DNA of 64,000 nucleotides, from the NCBI RefSeq assembly GCF_001310815.1, contig NZ_BAZK01000013.1:1-64000 (forward strand). The letters are read 5' to 3'. The notes under the pieces are model-generated. The model ran no database searches. It saw nothing but the letters and a program-made list of their open reading frames with translations, and was not told where the DNA came from. Both the position numbers and the translations under genes were made by a program. This document shows positions 16,988 to 25,878 of the stretch, one piece after another. Source of the DNA: Pseudovibrio denitrificans JCM 12308 (GTDB lineage: Bacteria; Pseudomonadota; Alphaproteobacteria; Rhizobiales; Stappiaceae). How positions within the stretch are numbered: the stretch's first letter is position 1; every line of letters begins with the position of its first letter.

Positions 16988-18876
16988 ATGTTTGATAGCG
17001 TCCTGGTCGCCAATCGGGGGGAGATTGCTCGCCGAGTGTTCCGCACTGCGCGGCAAAAGGGCTATCGGAGTATTGCTGTTTATTCCGAGGCTGATGCAAC
17101 CGCTCCGCATGTTGAAGATGCTGATATTGCGGCGTGTATTGGCGGTGCGACACCAGCTGAATCTTACCTCAAGATTGAAGCGATCTTGGAAGCGGCCCGC
17201 AAAACCGGCGCACAGGCTGTGCATCCGGGCTACGGGTTCCTAGCGGAGAACGCGGAATTTGCGCGGGCGTGTGCGGAAGCTGGACTGGTGTTCATTGGTC
17301 CGCCAGCAGAAGCCATTGAGCTGATGGGCTCCAAGCGACTTTCCAAGCTGCGGATGATTGAGGCAGGCGTGCCATGCGTGCCGGGGTATTCCGGGTCTGA
17401 TCAGTCGACTGAGACGTTAGCGGCGGAAGCTGCGTGCATTGGTGTGCCGCTGATGATCAAGCCTCTGCCGGTGGTGGTGGGCGTGGTCTGCGACTGGTTG
17501 AAGACCTGAATGGGCTAGAAGACAAGTTGGCGGCTGCGGCTTCAGAAGCTGAAAATGCATTTGGCAATGGCGAGCTAATTCTCGAAAAGGCTGTCATCAA
17601 TCCACGCCATGTGGAGATACAGGTGTTTGCCGACAATCACGGCCACGTGGTGTATCTGGGTGAGCGGGATTGCTCTGTGCAGCGTCGCCACCAGAAGGTG
17701 GTTGAGGAAGCGCCGGGACCATCTGTGACGCCGGAAATCCGGGCTGCGATGGGGCAGGCCGCAGTGGATGCAGCGCGGGCCATTGGCTATCGCGGGGCAG
17801 GCACGGTTGAGTTTCTGCTGGCTGAGGATGGCAGTTTCTACTTCATGGAGATGAACACCCGCTTGCAGGTGGAGCATCCGGTGACGGAAGAGATTACCGG
17901 TCAGGATCTGGTTGCCTGGCAGCTGGATGTGGCTGCTGGCAAACCTCTGCCACTGGAGCAGGGCGAGATTTCCTTCAGCGGCCACGCCATGGAGCTTCGC
18001 CTCTATGCCGAAGACGCGGATGCGGGCTTCCTGCCGCAGACGGGGACTGTGCTGGCGTGGAACGGCAATGAGCTTTCCTTGCGCGTTGATAGTGCCATTG
18101 AGCAGGGCAGCGAGATTTCATCCTACTACGACCCGATGATTGCCAAGCTGATTGCGCATGGCAGTGACCGGGACGAAGCACGCCGCAAGTTGCTGCGTGG
18201 ATTGGATGAACTGGTTTTGCAGGGCTTGGTGCATAACGGTGCGTTCCTGAAGAGTGTGTTGCAGGACGAAGTGTTTGCAGCTGGCAATGCAACGACGGCT
18301 TTCCTGAATGACCGCGAGCTTGGATCGGTTGCGGCAGATGCCACACGAGAGCTCCTGCGTGATCTTGCAGTGCATCTGTTTGCGCGCAGCAAAGGCCAGA
18401 ACCGCTGGACTACAGCGACGCCTTTGCCTGTAAAAATCAAGCTGGACGGGGAAGAGACTGTAGCGCGTGAGGATCTGACTATCCTCAGTGGTGGGGACAG
18501 TGGTGCCATCATCTTCGAAGCCGATGGTGTTCGGCGCACTGCTTTTGTGAGTGAGGCTCCTGAGGGTGGTCTCTGGATCTCATTGGAAGGACAGACGCAG
18601 TTCTTTGAAGAGCAAAGCTTCAGTACCAAGAAAGATGACAGTTCAGCAGCTGGTAGCTCCATCATTGCGCCTATGCCGGGTGCAGTTGTGGCGTTGAAAA
18701 CGGAGCAGGGCGCACAGGTTTCCAAGGGAGATGTGTTGCTGGTTCTGGAAGCGATGAAGATGCAGCATGAGCTGACTGCACCGCGTGATGGTGTTGTTGC
18801 TGAGCTTGGAACGCAGGAAGGCGCGCAGGTGAACAGCCGTGATGTGCTGGTTCGCCTGGAAGATGAAACCGCTTGA
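16988..18876 (+). pseudogene. atuF: acyl-CoA carboxylase alpha (biotin) subunit, frameshifted
   Basis: Biotin carboxylase plus biotin carrier subunit of about 630 residues. Motifs: [15 protein letters not shown] at the N-terminus, ATP-grasp Gly loop [23 protein letters not shown], and the biotinylated EAMKMQH near the C-terminus. One G is missing after position 17461 (AAGCC instead of AAGGCC), which breaks the frame exactly at the glycine loop; inserting one base restores an unbroken protein. The conservation on both sides suggests a sequence error or a very recent mutation. With the beta subunit it would form a geranyl- or methylcrotonyl-CoA carboxylase. Confidence 0.85.
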
Positions 18877-18915
18877 TTGAGTTGATGGAATCCGCTTTTG
18901 AGGGCGGTGGAGAAT

Positions 18916-20088
18916 ATGATGAGTTTGAACCTTCCTGACTTCGGATTGAAGCGTAAGTCCACCATGTTCACTGAGGAACATGAAGCGTTTCGTGATGTGC
19001 TTTCTCGCTTCATTGCCAAGGAGATTTCGCCCTACGTCTCCCAGTGGGACGAAGCTAATGAGTTTCCGCGTGAGCTATATAAAAAGGCGGCGGATGTTGG
19101 CTTGCTGGGCATCATGTTTCCAGAGGAGTATGGCGGGACGGGCATCGACTATCCGCTGTCTTATCTCTCCGCAGTTGAGCTTGGGCGTGCGGGAAGTGGG
19201 GGCATCAATGCGGGTTTGATGAGCCACACCATTGGCACGCCTCCGATTGCGCATCTTGGTTCTGATGAGTTGAAGGCGCGGGTGATCCCCTCTGTGCTGG
19301 CAGGTGAGAAGATTTCTGCTCTGGCGATTACTGAACCGGGCGGTGGGTCTGATGTACAGAACCTGAAGACCGTGGCACGCCGGGAGAACGGGCATTATGT
19401 GCTGAACGGGGAGAAGACCTTCATCACCTCCGGTATGCGTGCAGATTATTATACGGTTGCTGTGCGGACGGGTGAAACAGGCATGGGCGGTATTTCGCTG
19501 ATGCTGGTTGAGAAGGGCATGGAAGGTTTTACTCAGACGCCGTTGCACAAAATGGGATGGTGGGCCTCTGACACCGCAACGCTGCATTTTGACAATGTGA
19601 AGGTGCCAGTTGAGAACCTGATTGGCGGTGAGAACGCCGGGTTCATGGGCATCATGATGAACTTCAACAATGAGCGCCTGTTTCTTGCATCCGCCTGTTA
19701 CGGTCACATGCTGGGTGTGTTTGAGGAAGCGCTGGACTGGGCGAAGCAGCGTGAGACGTTTGGCAAGCCGCTCATTCACCGGCAGGTTATCCGGCACAAG
19801 TTCGTTGATATGGCGATGAAGATGCAGGCTGTCCGGGCTGTGCTGGAAGAGCTGGCGCAACGGTTGCAGTTGGGAGAAAGCCCGATCACCGAGATCTGCA
19901 TGGCGAAGAACCTGGCAACGAGCACGCTGGAATATGTGGCCAACGAATGCCTTCAGATCCTCGGCGGTGCAGGTTACATGCGCGGAACCAAGGTTGAGCG
20001 CATTTATCGTGAAACCAAGGTGATGACTATCGGTGGTGGGTCTTCTGAGATCATGAAGGATCTGGCCAGCCGGCAGATGGGTATCTAA
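18916..20088 (+). CDS. acyl-CoA dehydrogenase (AtuD-like, second copy)
   Basis: A second acyl-CoA dehydrogenase, 390 residues, in the same cluster. LAITEPGGGSDVQNL and TFITSGMRADYYTV bind FAD and substrate; NNERLF carries a Glu in the isovaleryl-CoA dehydrogenase-type base position; GGGSSEIMKDLASRQ closes the protein. Two dehydrogenases could handle two different steps or chain lengths, for example saturated and shortened intermediates. The start is ambiguous among ATG codons at 18916 and 18919; GGTGGAG precedes 18916. It is the last gene of the cluster, followed by a bidirectional terminator. Confidence 0.82.
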   Translation: MMSLNLPDFGLKRKSTMFTEEHEAFRDVLSRFIAKEISPYVSQWDEANEFPRELYKKAADVGLLGIMFPEEYGGTGIDYPLSYLSAVELGRAGSGGINAGLMSHTIGTPPIAHLGSDELKARVIPSVLAGEKISALAITEPGGGSDVQNLKTVARRENGHYVLNGEKTFITSGMRADYYTVAVRTGETGMGGISLMLVEKGMEGFTQTPLHKMGWWASDTATLHFDNVKVPVENLIGGENAGFMGIMMNFNNERLFLASACYGHMLGVFEEALDWAKQRETFGKPLIHRQVIRHKFVDMAMKMQAVRAVLEELAQRLQLGESPITEICMAKNLATSTLEYVANECLQILGGAGYMRGTKVERIYRETKVMTIGGGSSEIMKDLASRQMGI

Positions 20089-20108
20089 GAGCAGTTTTGC
20101 TGCAATGA

Positions 20109-20138
20109 AAAAGCCCCGCTGTTTGGCGGGGCTTTTGT
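20109..20138. terminator. bidirectional rho-independent terminator
   Basis: AAAAGCCCCGC (20109-20119) pairs with GCGGGGCTTTT (20126-20136) around a 6-base loop, with A and T tracts at both sides. It lies between the convergent acyl-CoA dehydrogenase and flotillin genes and should serve both. Confidence 0.9.
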
Positions 20139-20146
20139 TGTTGTGG

Positions 20147-21883
20147 TTAGGCTTTTTCTTCGGTCGCGACCGATTTGGCAATCTCGTTTGGCGTTGCGCC
20201 GGAGATGCCGAGCTCTCCAAGAAGGCTGTCGACCAGTGGAGCCTGAGATCGGTATCTCAGAGCTGAGTTGACCAGCTGATCGGAGAGGCCTGCGGAAGCG
20301 CCTTCTGCCGGTGCTCCATTTGCAACAGGAGCTGCGCCGTTTAAGCCATCGACCTGGAGGATCTTGATCTCGTCGATGTTCTCCATTGGCTTCACGCTTG
20401 CACCGATAACCTGCGGAAGAGCCTCGATCAGCGCCAGTTTGACCTGCATCTGGATCTGCTCAGGAGACAGCAGGTTTGCCGCTTCGTTGAGGATGCGCTT
20501 ACCTTCTGCTTCCACTGCGAGGCGGAGCTTGTCTGCTTCCGCGCGAGTGGTCACAGCATCAGCTTCCGCGTTTGCCGCGATACGGATCTGATCCGCGTTA
20601 CCGCTTGCTTTCAGACGAACAGCTTCAGCGTGGTCTTCTGCTGCCTGTTTTTCAGCTTCCGCACCAACGGTGACGGAGATTGCAGCACGTTCCGCTTCCT
20701 GAGCTGCAACGACCAACTCAACCTGCTTCTGACGTTCTGCCACTTCGATTTCGCGAGCGGTGACGACCTGTTCTTCTGCCTTAATTGCAACAGCACGGGC
20801 TTCGTTTGCTGCAGCGTCCGCTGTTGAGAGTGCCTTGGACTTCTCAGAGACCGCGATGGAGCGGTCCTGCTGAGTCAGTTCAATGACCTTTTCCTTCTCA
20901 ATGCGGGTTTCTTCCAAAGAGCGATCCTTGAGGATTTCCTGCTCTTTCACCTGACGTTCAGAAGCGATAGATGCCTGCTTGATCTCCAGATTGGATGTGA
21001 TCTCTGCCTGTTCGGCATCGCGGCGACGTTCTGCCTGTTCGGTGGCGATCAGAGCCTGCTGTTTGGCGCGGCGGATTTCAAGATCGCGCTGCTGTTCCAG
21101 ACGGGCATATTCTTCCTCGCGGGAGATATCGAGCTTCTGCTGTTCGGCGTCCAGGTTTTTGCGCTGGATCTGAACTTCGGTGTCCTGCTCGATGTCGTTC
21201 CGCTTTCTGCGGCGCTCTTCGATTTCCTGTGTGAGCTTGGTCAAACCTTCCGCATCGAACGCGTTGTTCGGGTTGAAGTATTCCATGCGGGTCTGGTCGA
21301 GACCGGTCAGGGAAACGGACTCCAACTCCAGACCGTTTTTCAGCAGATCTTCGGAAACAGCTGCCTGAACTTTCTGCACGAAGGAGACACGTTGCTCGTG
21401 GAGTTCTTCCATTGCCATTTCTGCAGCCACAGCACGCAGGGCATCAACGAACTTACCTTCAATAAGATGCTTCAGGTCTTCCGGGTGCATTGTCCGCACA
21501 CCGAGGGTCTGAGCAGCATTTGCGATGGACTCGATGGTTGGCTGAACACGCAGGTAGAACTCCGCCACCACGTCGACGCGCATGCGGTCGCGGGTGATGA
21601 GGGCTGCTTCATCAGCACGGCGGACTTCCAGACGCAAGGTGTTCATGTTGACGTTAATGATATCATGGAGCACCGGCAGGACGATTGCGCCGCCGTTCAT
21701 GATGACTTTCTGGCCGCCAAAACCAGTCCGTACGAAGGCAACCTCTTTTGAGGAGCGGGTATAAAGGCGTGAAAAGACAATACCAATTGCGAGAAGTGCG
21801 ACGAGGATAACACCGGCGAGTACGAGCAGCTCCATAAAGCTGGTAGACGTAGCTACGACCGCGTTTTGAGTATCTGAAAACAT
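20147..21883 (-). CDS. flotillin family protein (YqiK-like)
   Basis: A 578-residue SPFH/flotillin protein. One N-terminal membrane helix (LLVLAGVILVALLAIGIVF), an SPFH domain (roughly 30-220, including AALITRDRMRVDVVAEFYLRV), then a long coiled-coil rich in Glu, Ala and Gln (about 230-480) and a C-terminal tail. Bacterial YqiK flotillins scaffold membrane microdomains and affect stress resistance. Genetic context (YqiJ and PspA homologues upstream, same strand) supports a membrane-integrity role. ATG 21883 follows GAGGTC; an ATG at 21895 would add 4 residues. Confidence 0.88.
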   Translation of the reverse strand: MFSDTQNAVVATSTSFMELLVLAGVILVALLAIGIVFSRLYTRSSKEVAFVRTGFGGQKVIMNGGAIVLPVLHDIINVNMNTLRLEVRRADEAALITRDRMRVDVVAEFYLRVQPTIESIANAAQTLGVRTMHPEDLKHLIEGKFVDALRAVAAEMAMEELHEQRVSFVQKVQAAVSEDLLKNGLELESVSLTGLDQTRMEYFNPNNAFDAEGLTKLTQEIEERRRKRNDIEQDTEVQIQRKNLDAEQQKLDISREEEYARLEQQRDLEIRRAKQQALIATEQAERRRDAEQAEITSNLEIKQASIASERQVKEQEILKDRSLEETRIEKEKVIELTQQDRSIAVSEKSKALSTADAAANEARAVAIKAEEQVVTAREIEVAERQKQVELVVAAQEAERAAISVTVGAEAEKQAAEDHAEAVRLKASGNADQIRIAANAEADAVTTRAEADKLRLAVEAEGKRILNEAANLLSPEQIQMQVKLALIEALPQVIGASVKPMENIDEIKILQVDGLNGAAPVANGAPAEGASAGLSDQLVNSALRYRSQAPLVDSLLGELGISGATPNEIAKSVATEEKA

Positions 21884-21904
21884 ATTTGACCTCAAACTGA
21901 GAGA

Positions 21905-22630
21905 TTAGTTTGTAAGCGTGTCTTGGCGAGGTGATAAATTTGCGTGTGGGTTAGGAATTGCTGTGAAAAGGGAATCTTTCAAGCCGACAAGCAAGACTTC
22001 GTCTCCCTGCATTAATGTTGTGTCTGGCTGGTCTGGAATGACCTGCACATAATGGCGTGTGCCGAAGCTGTCCGTGACGCGGGCTTCTGCCTGCAGTGCC
22101 TTGGTCGCATTGCCAAGTGTCAGGACTGCAACTTCGCCAATCAAGGCGTCTCTGGAGCGGGCGTCCGTCTCTTCCTTGGGCATGACGCGACCAATGGCGT
22201 GACTGGTTTTTGCTGTGAACCAGAAGCTGACAATGCCTGTCGGGATCAGCGCCATCCAGAATGGTAGTGTTGCACCCGCGATAGATGCGGCAGCATATTG
22301 AACAAGAATACCTGTGATGCCGAAGCTGGTGAGTAGGATGATCAGCAGAACAATGAACGGAACCTTGCCCACTGCCAGCCAAGCCAGGAACCCTTCGATA
22401 GGGCCAAGGCCTGCGGCATCAACTGAGACATCGGCGTCGATGTCTGCATCTATATCGAGATCAGCGTCGACCTCCAGATCTGGCAGAGCGTCATCTACAA
22501 GACCTGATAAAGACAGTCCGAAGATCATGCCGACAACTTCGAGCAGCGCTAGAGCAAGCATCACGAAGATGGCGAGTGTGAAGAGATAAGTCTCACCCGA
22601 AAAAATAAGTTCTGCCAATTCATCCCCCAA
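21905..22630 (-). CDS. YqiJ-like inner membrane protein (DUF1449/OB-fold)
   Basis: The 241-residue protein has an N-terminal membrane helix, an unusual acidic linker with repeated Asp pairs (around 50-75, LDIDADIDADVSVD), two further helices, and a C-terminal OB-fold-like domain (GEVAVLTLGNATKALQAEA to about 220). This matches YqiJ, the usual partner of YqiK flotillins, comparable with NfeD. The gene is 21 bases upstream of the flotillin gene. The Asp-rich linker may bind cations or keep helices apart; this is inference. Confidence 0.75.
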   Translation of the reverse strand: MGDELAELIFSGETYLFTLAIFVMLALALLEVVGMIFGLSLSGLVDDALPDLEVDADLDIDADIDADVSVDAAGLGPIEGFLAWLAVGKVPFIVLLIILLTSFGITGILVQYAAASIAGATLPFWMALIPTGIVSFWFTAKTSHAIGRVMPKEETDARSRDALIGEVAVLTLGNATKALQAEARVTDSFGTRHYVQVIPDQPDTTLMQGDEVLLVGLKDSLFTAIPNPHANLSPRQDTLTN

Positions 22631-22654
22631 TGAACATAGTGGTTTTTGTTGCTG

Positions 22655-23332
22655 TTATTCCAGTTCAGCTTCCAAGGCTGCGAGGCGTTCTTCTACACGG
22701 TGATCGCGTGCCATTTGGTCTAGTTTTGCCAGTTTGGCATCGTCTGCCATTGAACCAGAGTTTGCTACGCCCGGAACGCCGGTTGCTGCCTTCATGGCCC
22801 GTTCGAAAGCAGAGTTGGCGTTGTCGACGGCGCTGTTTAGTTTGCGATCGGATCCACCATCTGTGGTTGTGCTTTGTGATGCTGCCGCATTTTTCTGCGC
22901 AATGTAAGCATCTAATTGGTCTGACATTTCGCGTTTACGGCCCTGAAGTGCGAGGATGGAGTTGTTGAGCTCCAGCTCTTCGTCGCCAGCGTCCGCGATA
23001 GTCTTTTCCAGCACCGGAATCTGGGCTTCCAGATCCATCTGGCGGGCGACTGCTGCACGTGCCAGATCTTTCTCTCCAGCACGCAGGGCAATGGCAATTT
23101 TCTCGGAGAGTTCCTCGTGAGACTTGTTGGTTTCAGCGAGGCGCTGGCTTGCGACGTGTTTTTTGACCGCGGTTTTGCCAAGGGCGTCGCGGACATCCTC
23201 AACAGCACTGTCGAGTTCACGAATGGCCTGTTTCATCACCAAGTCTGGTGCTGTGCTTTCGACAGCATCAACGATCGAGTTTGCAGTTCCGGAGACCAGA
23301 CGACCTACGCGAGATAAAAGAGATTCAGACAT
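22655..23332 (-). CDS. PspA/IM30 family membrane-stress protein
   Basis: PspA-like protein of 225 residues, almost entirely helical. Amphipathic N-terminus (SLLSRVGRLVSGTANSIVDAVE) followed by AIRELDSAVEDVRDALGK and long coiled coils. PspA/IM30/Vipp1 proteins assemble into ESCRT-III-like rods on damaged membranes. No PspB/PspC/PspF lies nearby; here it is joined to YqiJ and flotillin. ATG 23332 follows GGAGG; an in-frame ATG 12 bases upstream is less likely. The C-terminal tail contains a Ser/Thr/Gly-rich loop (about 150-165). Confidence 0.85.
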   Translation of the reverse strand: MSESLLSRVGRLVSGTANSIVDAVESTAPDLVMKQAIRELDSAVEDVRDALGKTAVKKHVASQRLAETNKSHEELSEKIAIALRAGEKDLARAAVARQMDLEAQIPVLEKTIADAGDEELELNNSILALQGRKREMSDQLDAYIAQKNAAASQSTTTDGGSDRKLNSAVDNANSAFERAMKAATGVPGVANSGSMADDAKLAKLDQMARDHRVEERLAALEAELE

Positions 23333-23351
23333 AAAATCCTCCAATTCTATG

Positions 23352-23396
23352 GCGTATCTTTCTCCGAAAACCGGGTTCCACTTTTCGGAGATACGC
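23352..23396. repeat. palindromic intergenic repeat, copy 2
   Basis: A 45-base copy of the repeat at 16913 with ends GCGTATCT and AGATACGC and an inner CCGAAAACCGGGTTCC. It sits between the stop of the small helical protein (23400) and the PspA gene, inside the likely operon. Confidence 0.85.
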
Positions 23397-23399
23397 TGA

Positions 23400-23876
23400 T
23401 TACTTCGAGTTCAAACGGGTGCGCAAAAGGTCGGTGGAGCTGCGCATGTCATCGACAAGCTCTTTGAAAAGCTCAGGGTTTTGAAGGCGTGGGTTACGTC
23501 TCAAACCTGCCTGAAGTACCAGTTCAATGAGCTCAAAAAAGTCTTCCGTAATGGCGGCTTCTGCTTCTTTCAGATCCGTATCACCAGCTTTGCCGGCCAG
23601 TTCTCCAAGAAGAAGTGGAAGACGATCTGTCAGCAGTCGTAGTACGTCTGACTGACGGTCGCTCTGGTCCAGCATGTCACTTGCTGGTTTCACCAGTTTC
23701 CGCGCTGCGAAGGTGTGGGTGCCATCCCCCAAGGATGCGAAGCTGCTTTCCGGGGCAGCTATGAGAGCTCTGATTTTGTCGCTTGGCGTTTTGGCGTCCG
23801 GAAAGTTCAACCGGGCCAAGCGCTCCGACTCCTCTTGCGTTAATCGCACGCTTAGCGAAATGGATCTGGATGGCAT
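23400..23876 (-). CDS. hypothetical protein with ribbon-helix-helix-like N-terminus
   Basis: I do not recognise a full-length family. The 158-residue product starts PSRSISLSVRLTQEESERL, which resembles a ribbon-helix-helix DNA-binding or dimerization strand, followed by two helical segments (LLTDRLPLLLGELAGK; DFFELIELVLQAGL). It is the first gene of the likely PspA-YqiJ-YqiK transcription unit and may regulate it or join its complex. ATG 23876 follows AAGGTG; the frame could begin at 23891. Confidence 0.6.
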   Translation of the reverse strand: MPSRSISLSVRLTQEESERLARLNFPDAKTPSDKIRALIAAPESSFASLGDGTHTFAARKLVKPASDMLDQSDRQSDVLRLLTDRLPLLLGELAGKAGDTDLKEAEAAITEDFFELIELVLQAGLRRNPRLQNPELFKELVDDMRSSTDLLRTRLNSK

Positions 23877-24092
23877 GTTGCACCTTTGCATTACAAATGT
23901 ATTTCTAATGTAATTGCAATTTATGATTGTTCAAGAGGTAAAGCTAAAATTTTTTCGAGTGACAGGGAATGACATTGGCCAAACTGTCAGGATCTACCTG
24001 TGGTTTTGGTAAATGAACTCCCAAATCTCACAGGTCGGCGTAAAGCGGGTCTTCTTAGGGAATAAGTGGTCTTTGTGACTTGGAGCTCTGAG

Positions 24093-24952
24093 ATGGCGAA
24101 AGCGCGAACTGGTGGATGTGATTGTGGGCGTGGTGAGGAGAGCCGGGAGGGCGATGTCTGGGATGAGCCAGAACGTTTGCAGGTGCGCAGAACTCTGATC
24201 CCGGAGGGGGATAACACCGCGTTTGAGCGCATTATGGGTGTTTCCGATATCTTCCCGATCAACTACCTGAGCAGAGGTGTTGCAGCAGCGCGGGCGGTTT
24301 GCAAGGTTCAACTTTATCGGGGAGGGCGTATCCCGGCAGGGGCGGGATCTGGCTTTCTTGTTGGCCCGAACCTGTTGTTGACCAATAACCATGTGATCCG
24401 TTCCCGAAACTCTGCTGCTTTGGCAAAAGCCATTTTTCGCTATGAGATGAACGAGGATTTCTCGTTGGACCGAACGGCGGAGTTCTCAATTACAGACGAG
24501 TTGTTCTTCACCAGCCCCAGCAATCAGCTGGACTTTAGCTTTGTCTCTGTTGAGGGGGATAATGAGGGGAAAGTGGCTCTGGCGGACTTTGGGTTCCTGA
24601 GGCTGCTGCCTCAGTCGGGTAAGGCGGTGAAGGGTGAGCCGGTTTCAATCATTCACCATCCAACGGTGGGCTAAAGAGCCTTTCACTTCGTAACAGCAGC
24701 ATCCTGAGCGCACATGAGCAGTTCATCACGTATACCAGCGATACGTTGCCGGGATCGTCAGGTGCGCCGGTGCTGAATGACCAATGGCTGCCAGTGGCGC
24801 TGCATCATCGCAGCATTCCGCACCCGTCACATCGCAACAAGTGGATTGCCAATCGAGGTATCCGGATCAGTGCCATTCTTGCCAACCTGAAGCTGCATGC
24901 GTCAAAGCGCAACACCGACGCTGTGCGGATTGCTGAGTTGCTAGAGCTGTAA
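24093..24952 (+). pseudogene. trypsin-like serine peptidase, frameshifted
   Basis: S1-type peptidase of about 287 residues. The His of the triad is in LLLTNNHVI, Asp probably in QLDFSFV, and Ser in the GSSGAP motif. One base is missing near 24664 (HHP-x-GG), after which the frame is closed by a stop at 24672; one base restores a complete C-terminal half ending at 24952. It has a Cys-rich CDCG N-terminus and no signal peptide, so it may work in the cytoplasm. It is divergent from the PspA-flotillin operon, with which it may be functionally linked. ATG 24093 follows GGAG. Confidence 0.78.
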
Positions 24953-25106
24953 TTGCACAGCAAGATCAGTGCACTAACCAAAGTGTTATGTTGATATACG
25001 TAGTTCAAAGTGACTAATGGGCAAAACGCATATATCAATCCCATTTTTTCAGAATGCTGATAGATAGGCGACCATAAATAGAAGAATAAATCTACATGAT
25101 AGATCG

Positions 25107-25741
25107 ATGAAAAGATCCGGCGTTATAACCAAAACATTTATGGGACTTCTGGGCAGCGTACTCTTCGGTGGCGCGGCTGTTGCACAAGTGTGTCCAACCG
25201 CTGACACGATGAAAACCGGCATGGTCCTGATCAACAGCAGTATTCCTGCACGCCTGTTTGTTCGGCTTGATAATAACGGGCAGATTACAGAGCTGCATTT
25301 GAACGAGCGGTATGTGGTCGTGCGCGACCAGATCCATGTTCATGAGCGGGGATTGTTTCTCTCCTATGAACGCGGTTCCCATATCAATCGCACCTACGTG
25401 CCTGATGTGCCGTTCTCCGAGTTCTTTCCGCTGGAAGTGGGTAAGACCTGGACGGCATCTGTCGATGTGTTTGAAAATGAAGACCTTGTGCGCAGAGATG
25501 TGCCTACAAGTTTTCCGTTGGCGAACCGGGCAGACTACAGGTTGGCAGCTGCGCATATGATGTGCTTGACGTGACGCTGGAAACTGTCGGCACTGAGGGC
25601 GAGGATATCGTCACCAAGTATGCTTACAGCCCTGAGTTGGGAACCATCCTGAGAGGGGAAGGCCAGCATCTTTGGACATCTGAAGATGGTGTCATGCAGT
25701 TTGATGAGCTGCGGGTCGTGCGCAACAAGCTGGTGCAGTGA
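25107..25741 (+). pseudogene. secreted hypothetical protein, frameshifted
   Basis: Starts with a signal peptide (FMGLLGSVLFGGAAVAQ) and continues as a beta-rich protein of unknown function with Cys in the mature part. The first frame ends at 25574. Around 25517 a single-base change moves into a frame that stays open to a stop at 25739-25741 (SCAYDVLDVTLETV...VRNKLVQ), which looks like a natural C-terminus. I infer one gene of about 211 residues with a single-base loss. It could be a periplasmic protein; no family was recognised. Confidence 0.55.
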
Positions 25742-25753
25742 AAATAGGGGAGA

Positions 25754-25864
25754 CTAGAGCATGTTGCGTTCATTCGCATTCACTCTACATGCTCTAGAAT
25801 CTTTGTTTGAGCGAATTCTTGTCATTTGATTGAACACAATCAAATGGAACGCGCTCTAGAGCCT
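25754..25864. repeat. inverted-repeat intergenic element
   Basis: CTAGAGCATGT (25754-25764) and ACATGCTCTAG (25787-25797) form an 11-base stem; a second part carries TTTGATTG...CAATCAAA around 25835 and ends in GCTCTAGAG near 25861. The element lies between the convergent secreted-protein and acyl-CoA dehydrogenase genes. GAGCATG/CTCTAG-type elements recur in Rhizobiales-type genomes. It may also act as a terminator. Confidence 0.65.
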
Positions 25865-25878
25865 CCCCTTAAAGAAAT

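Noticed and set aside
19075-20220. 381-codon minus-strand frame under the second acyl-CoA dehydrogenase
   Set aside because: Overlaps a clear dehydrogenase and a bidirectional terminator.
25754-25864. Possible CRISPR or insertion-sequence end
   Set aside because: A single pair of inverted repeats without regular spacers or a transposase gene.
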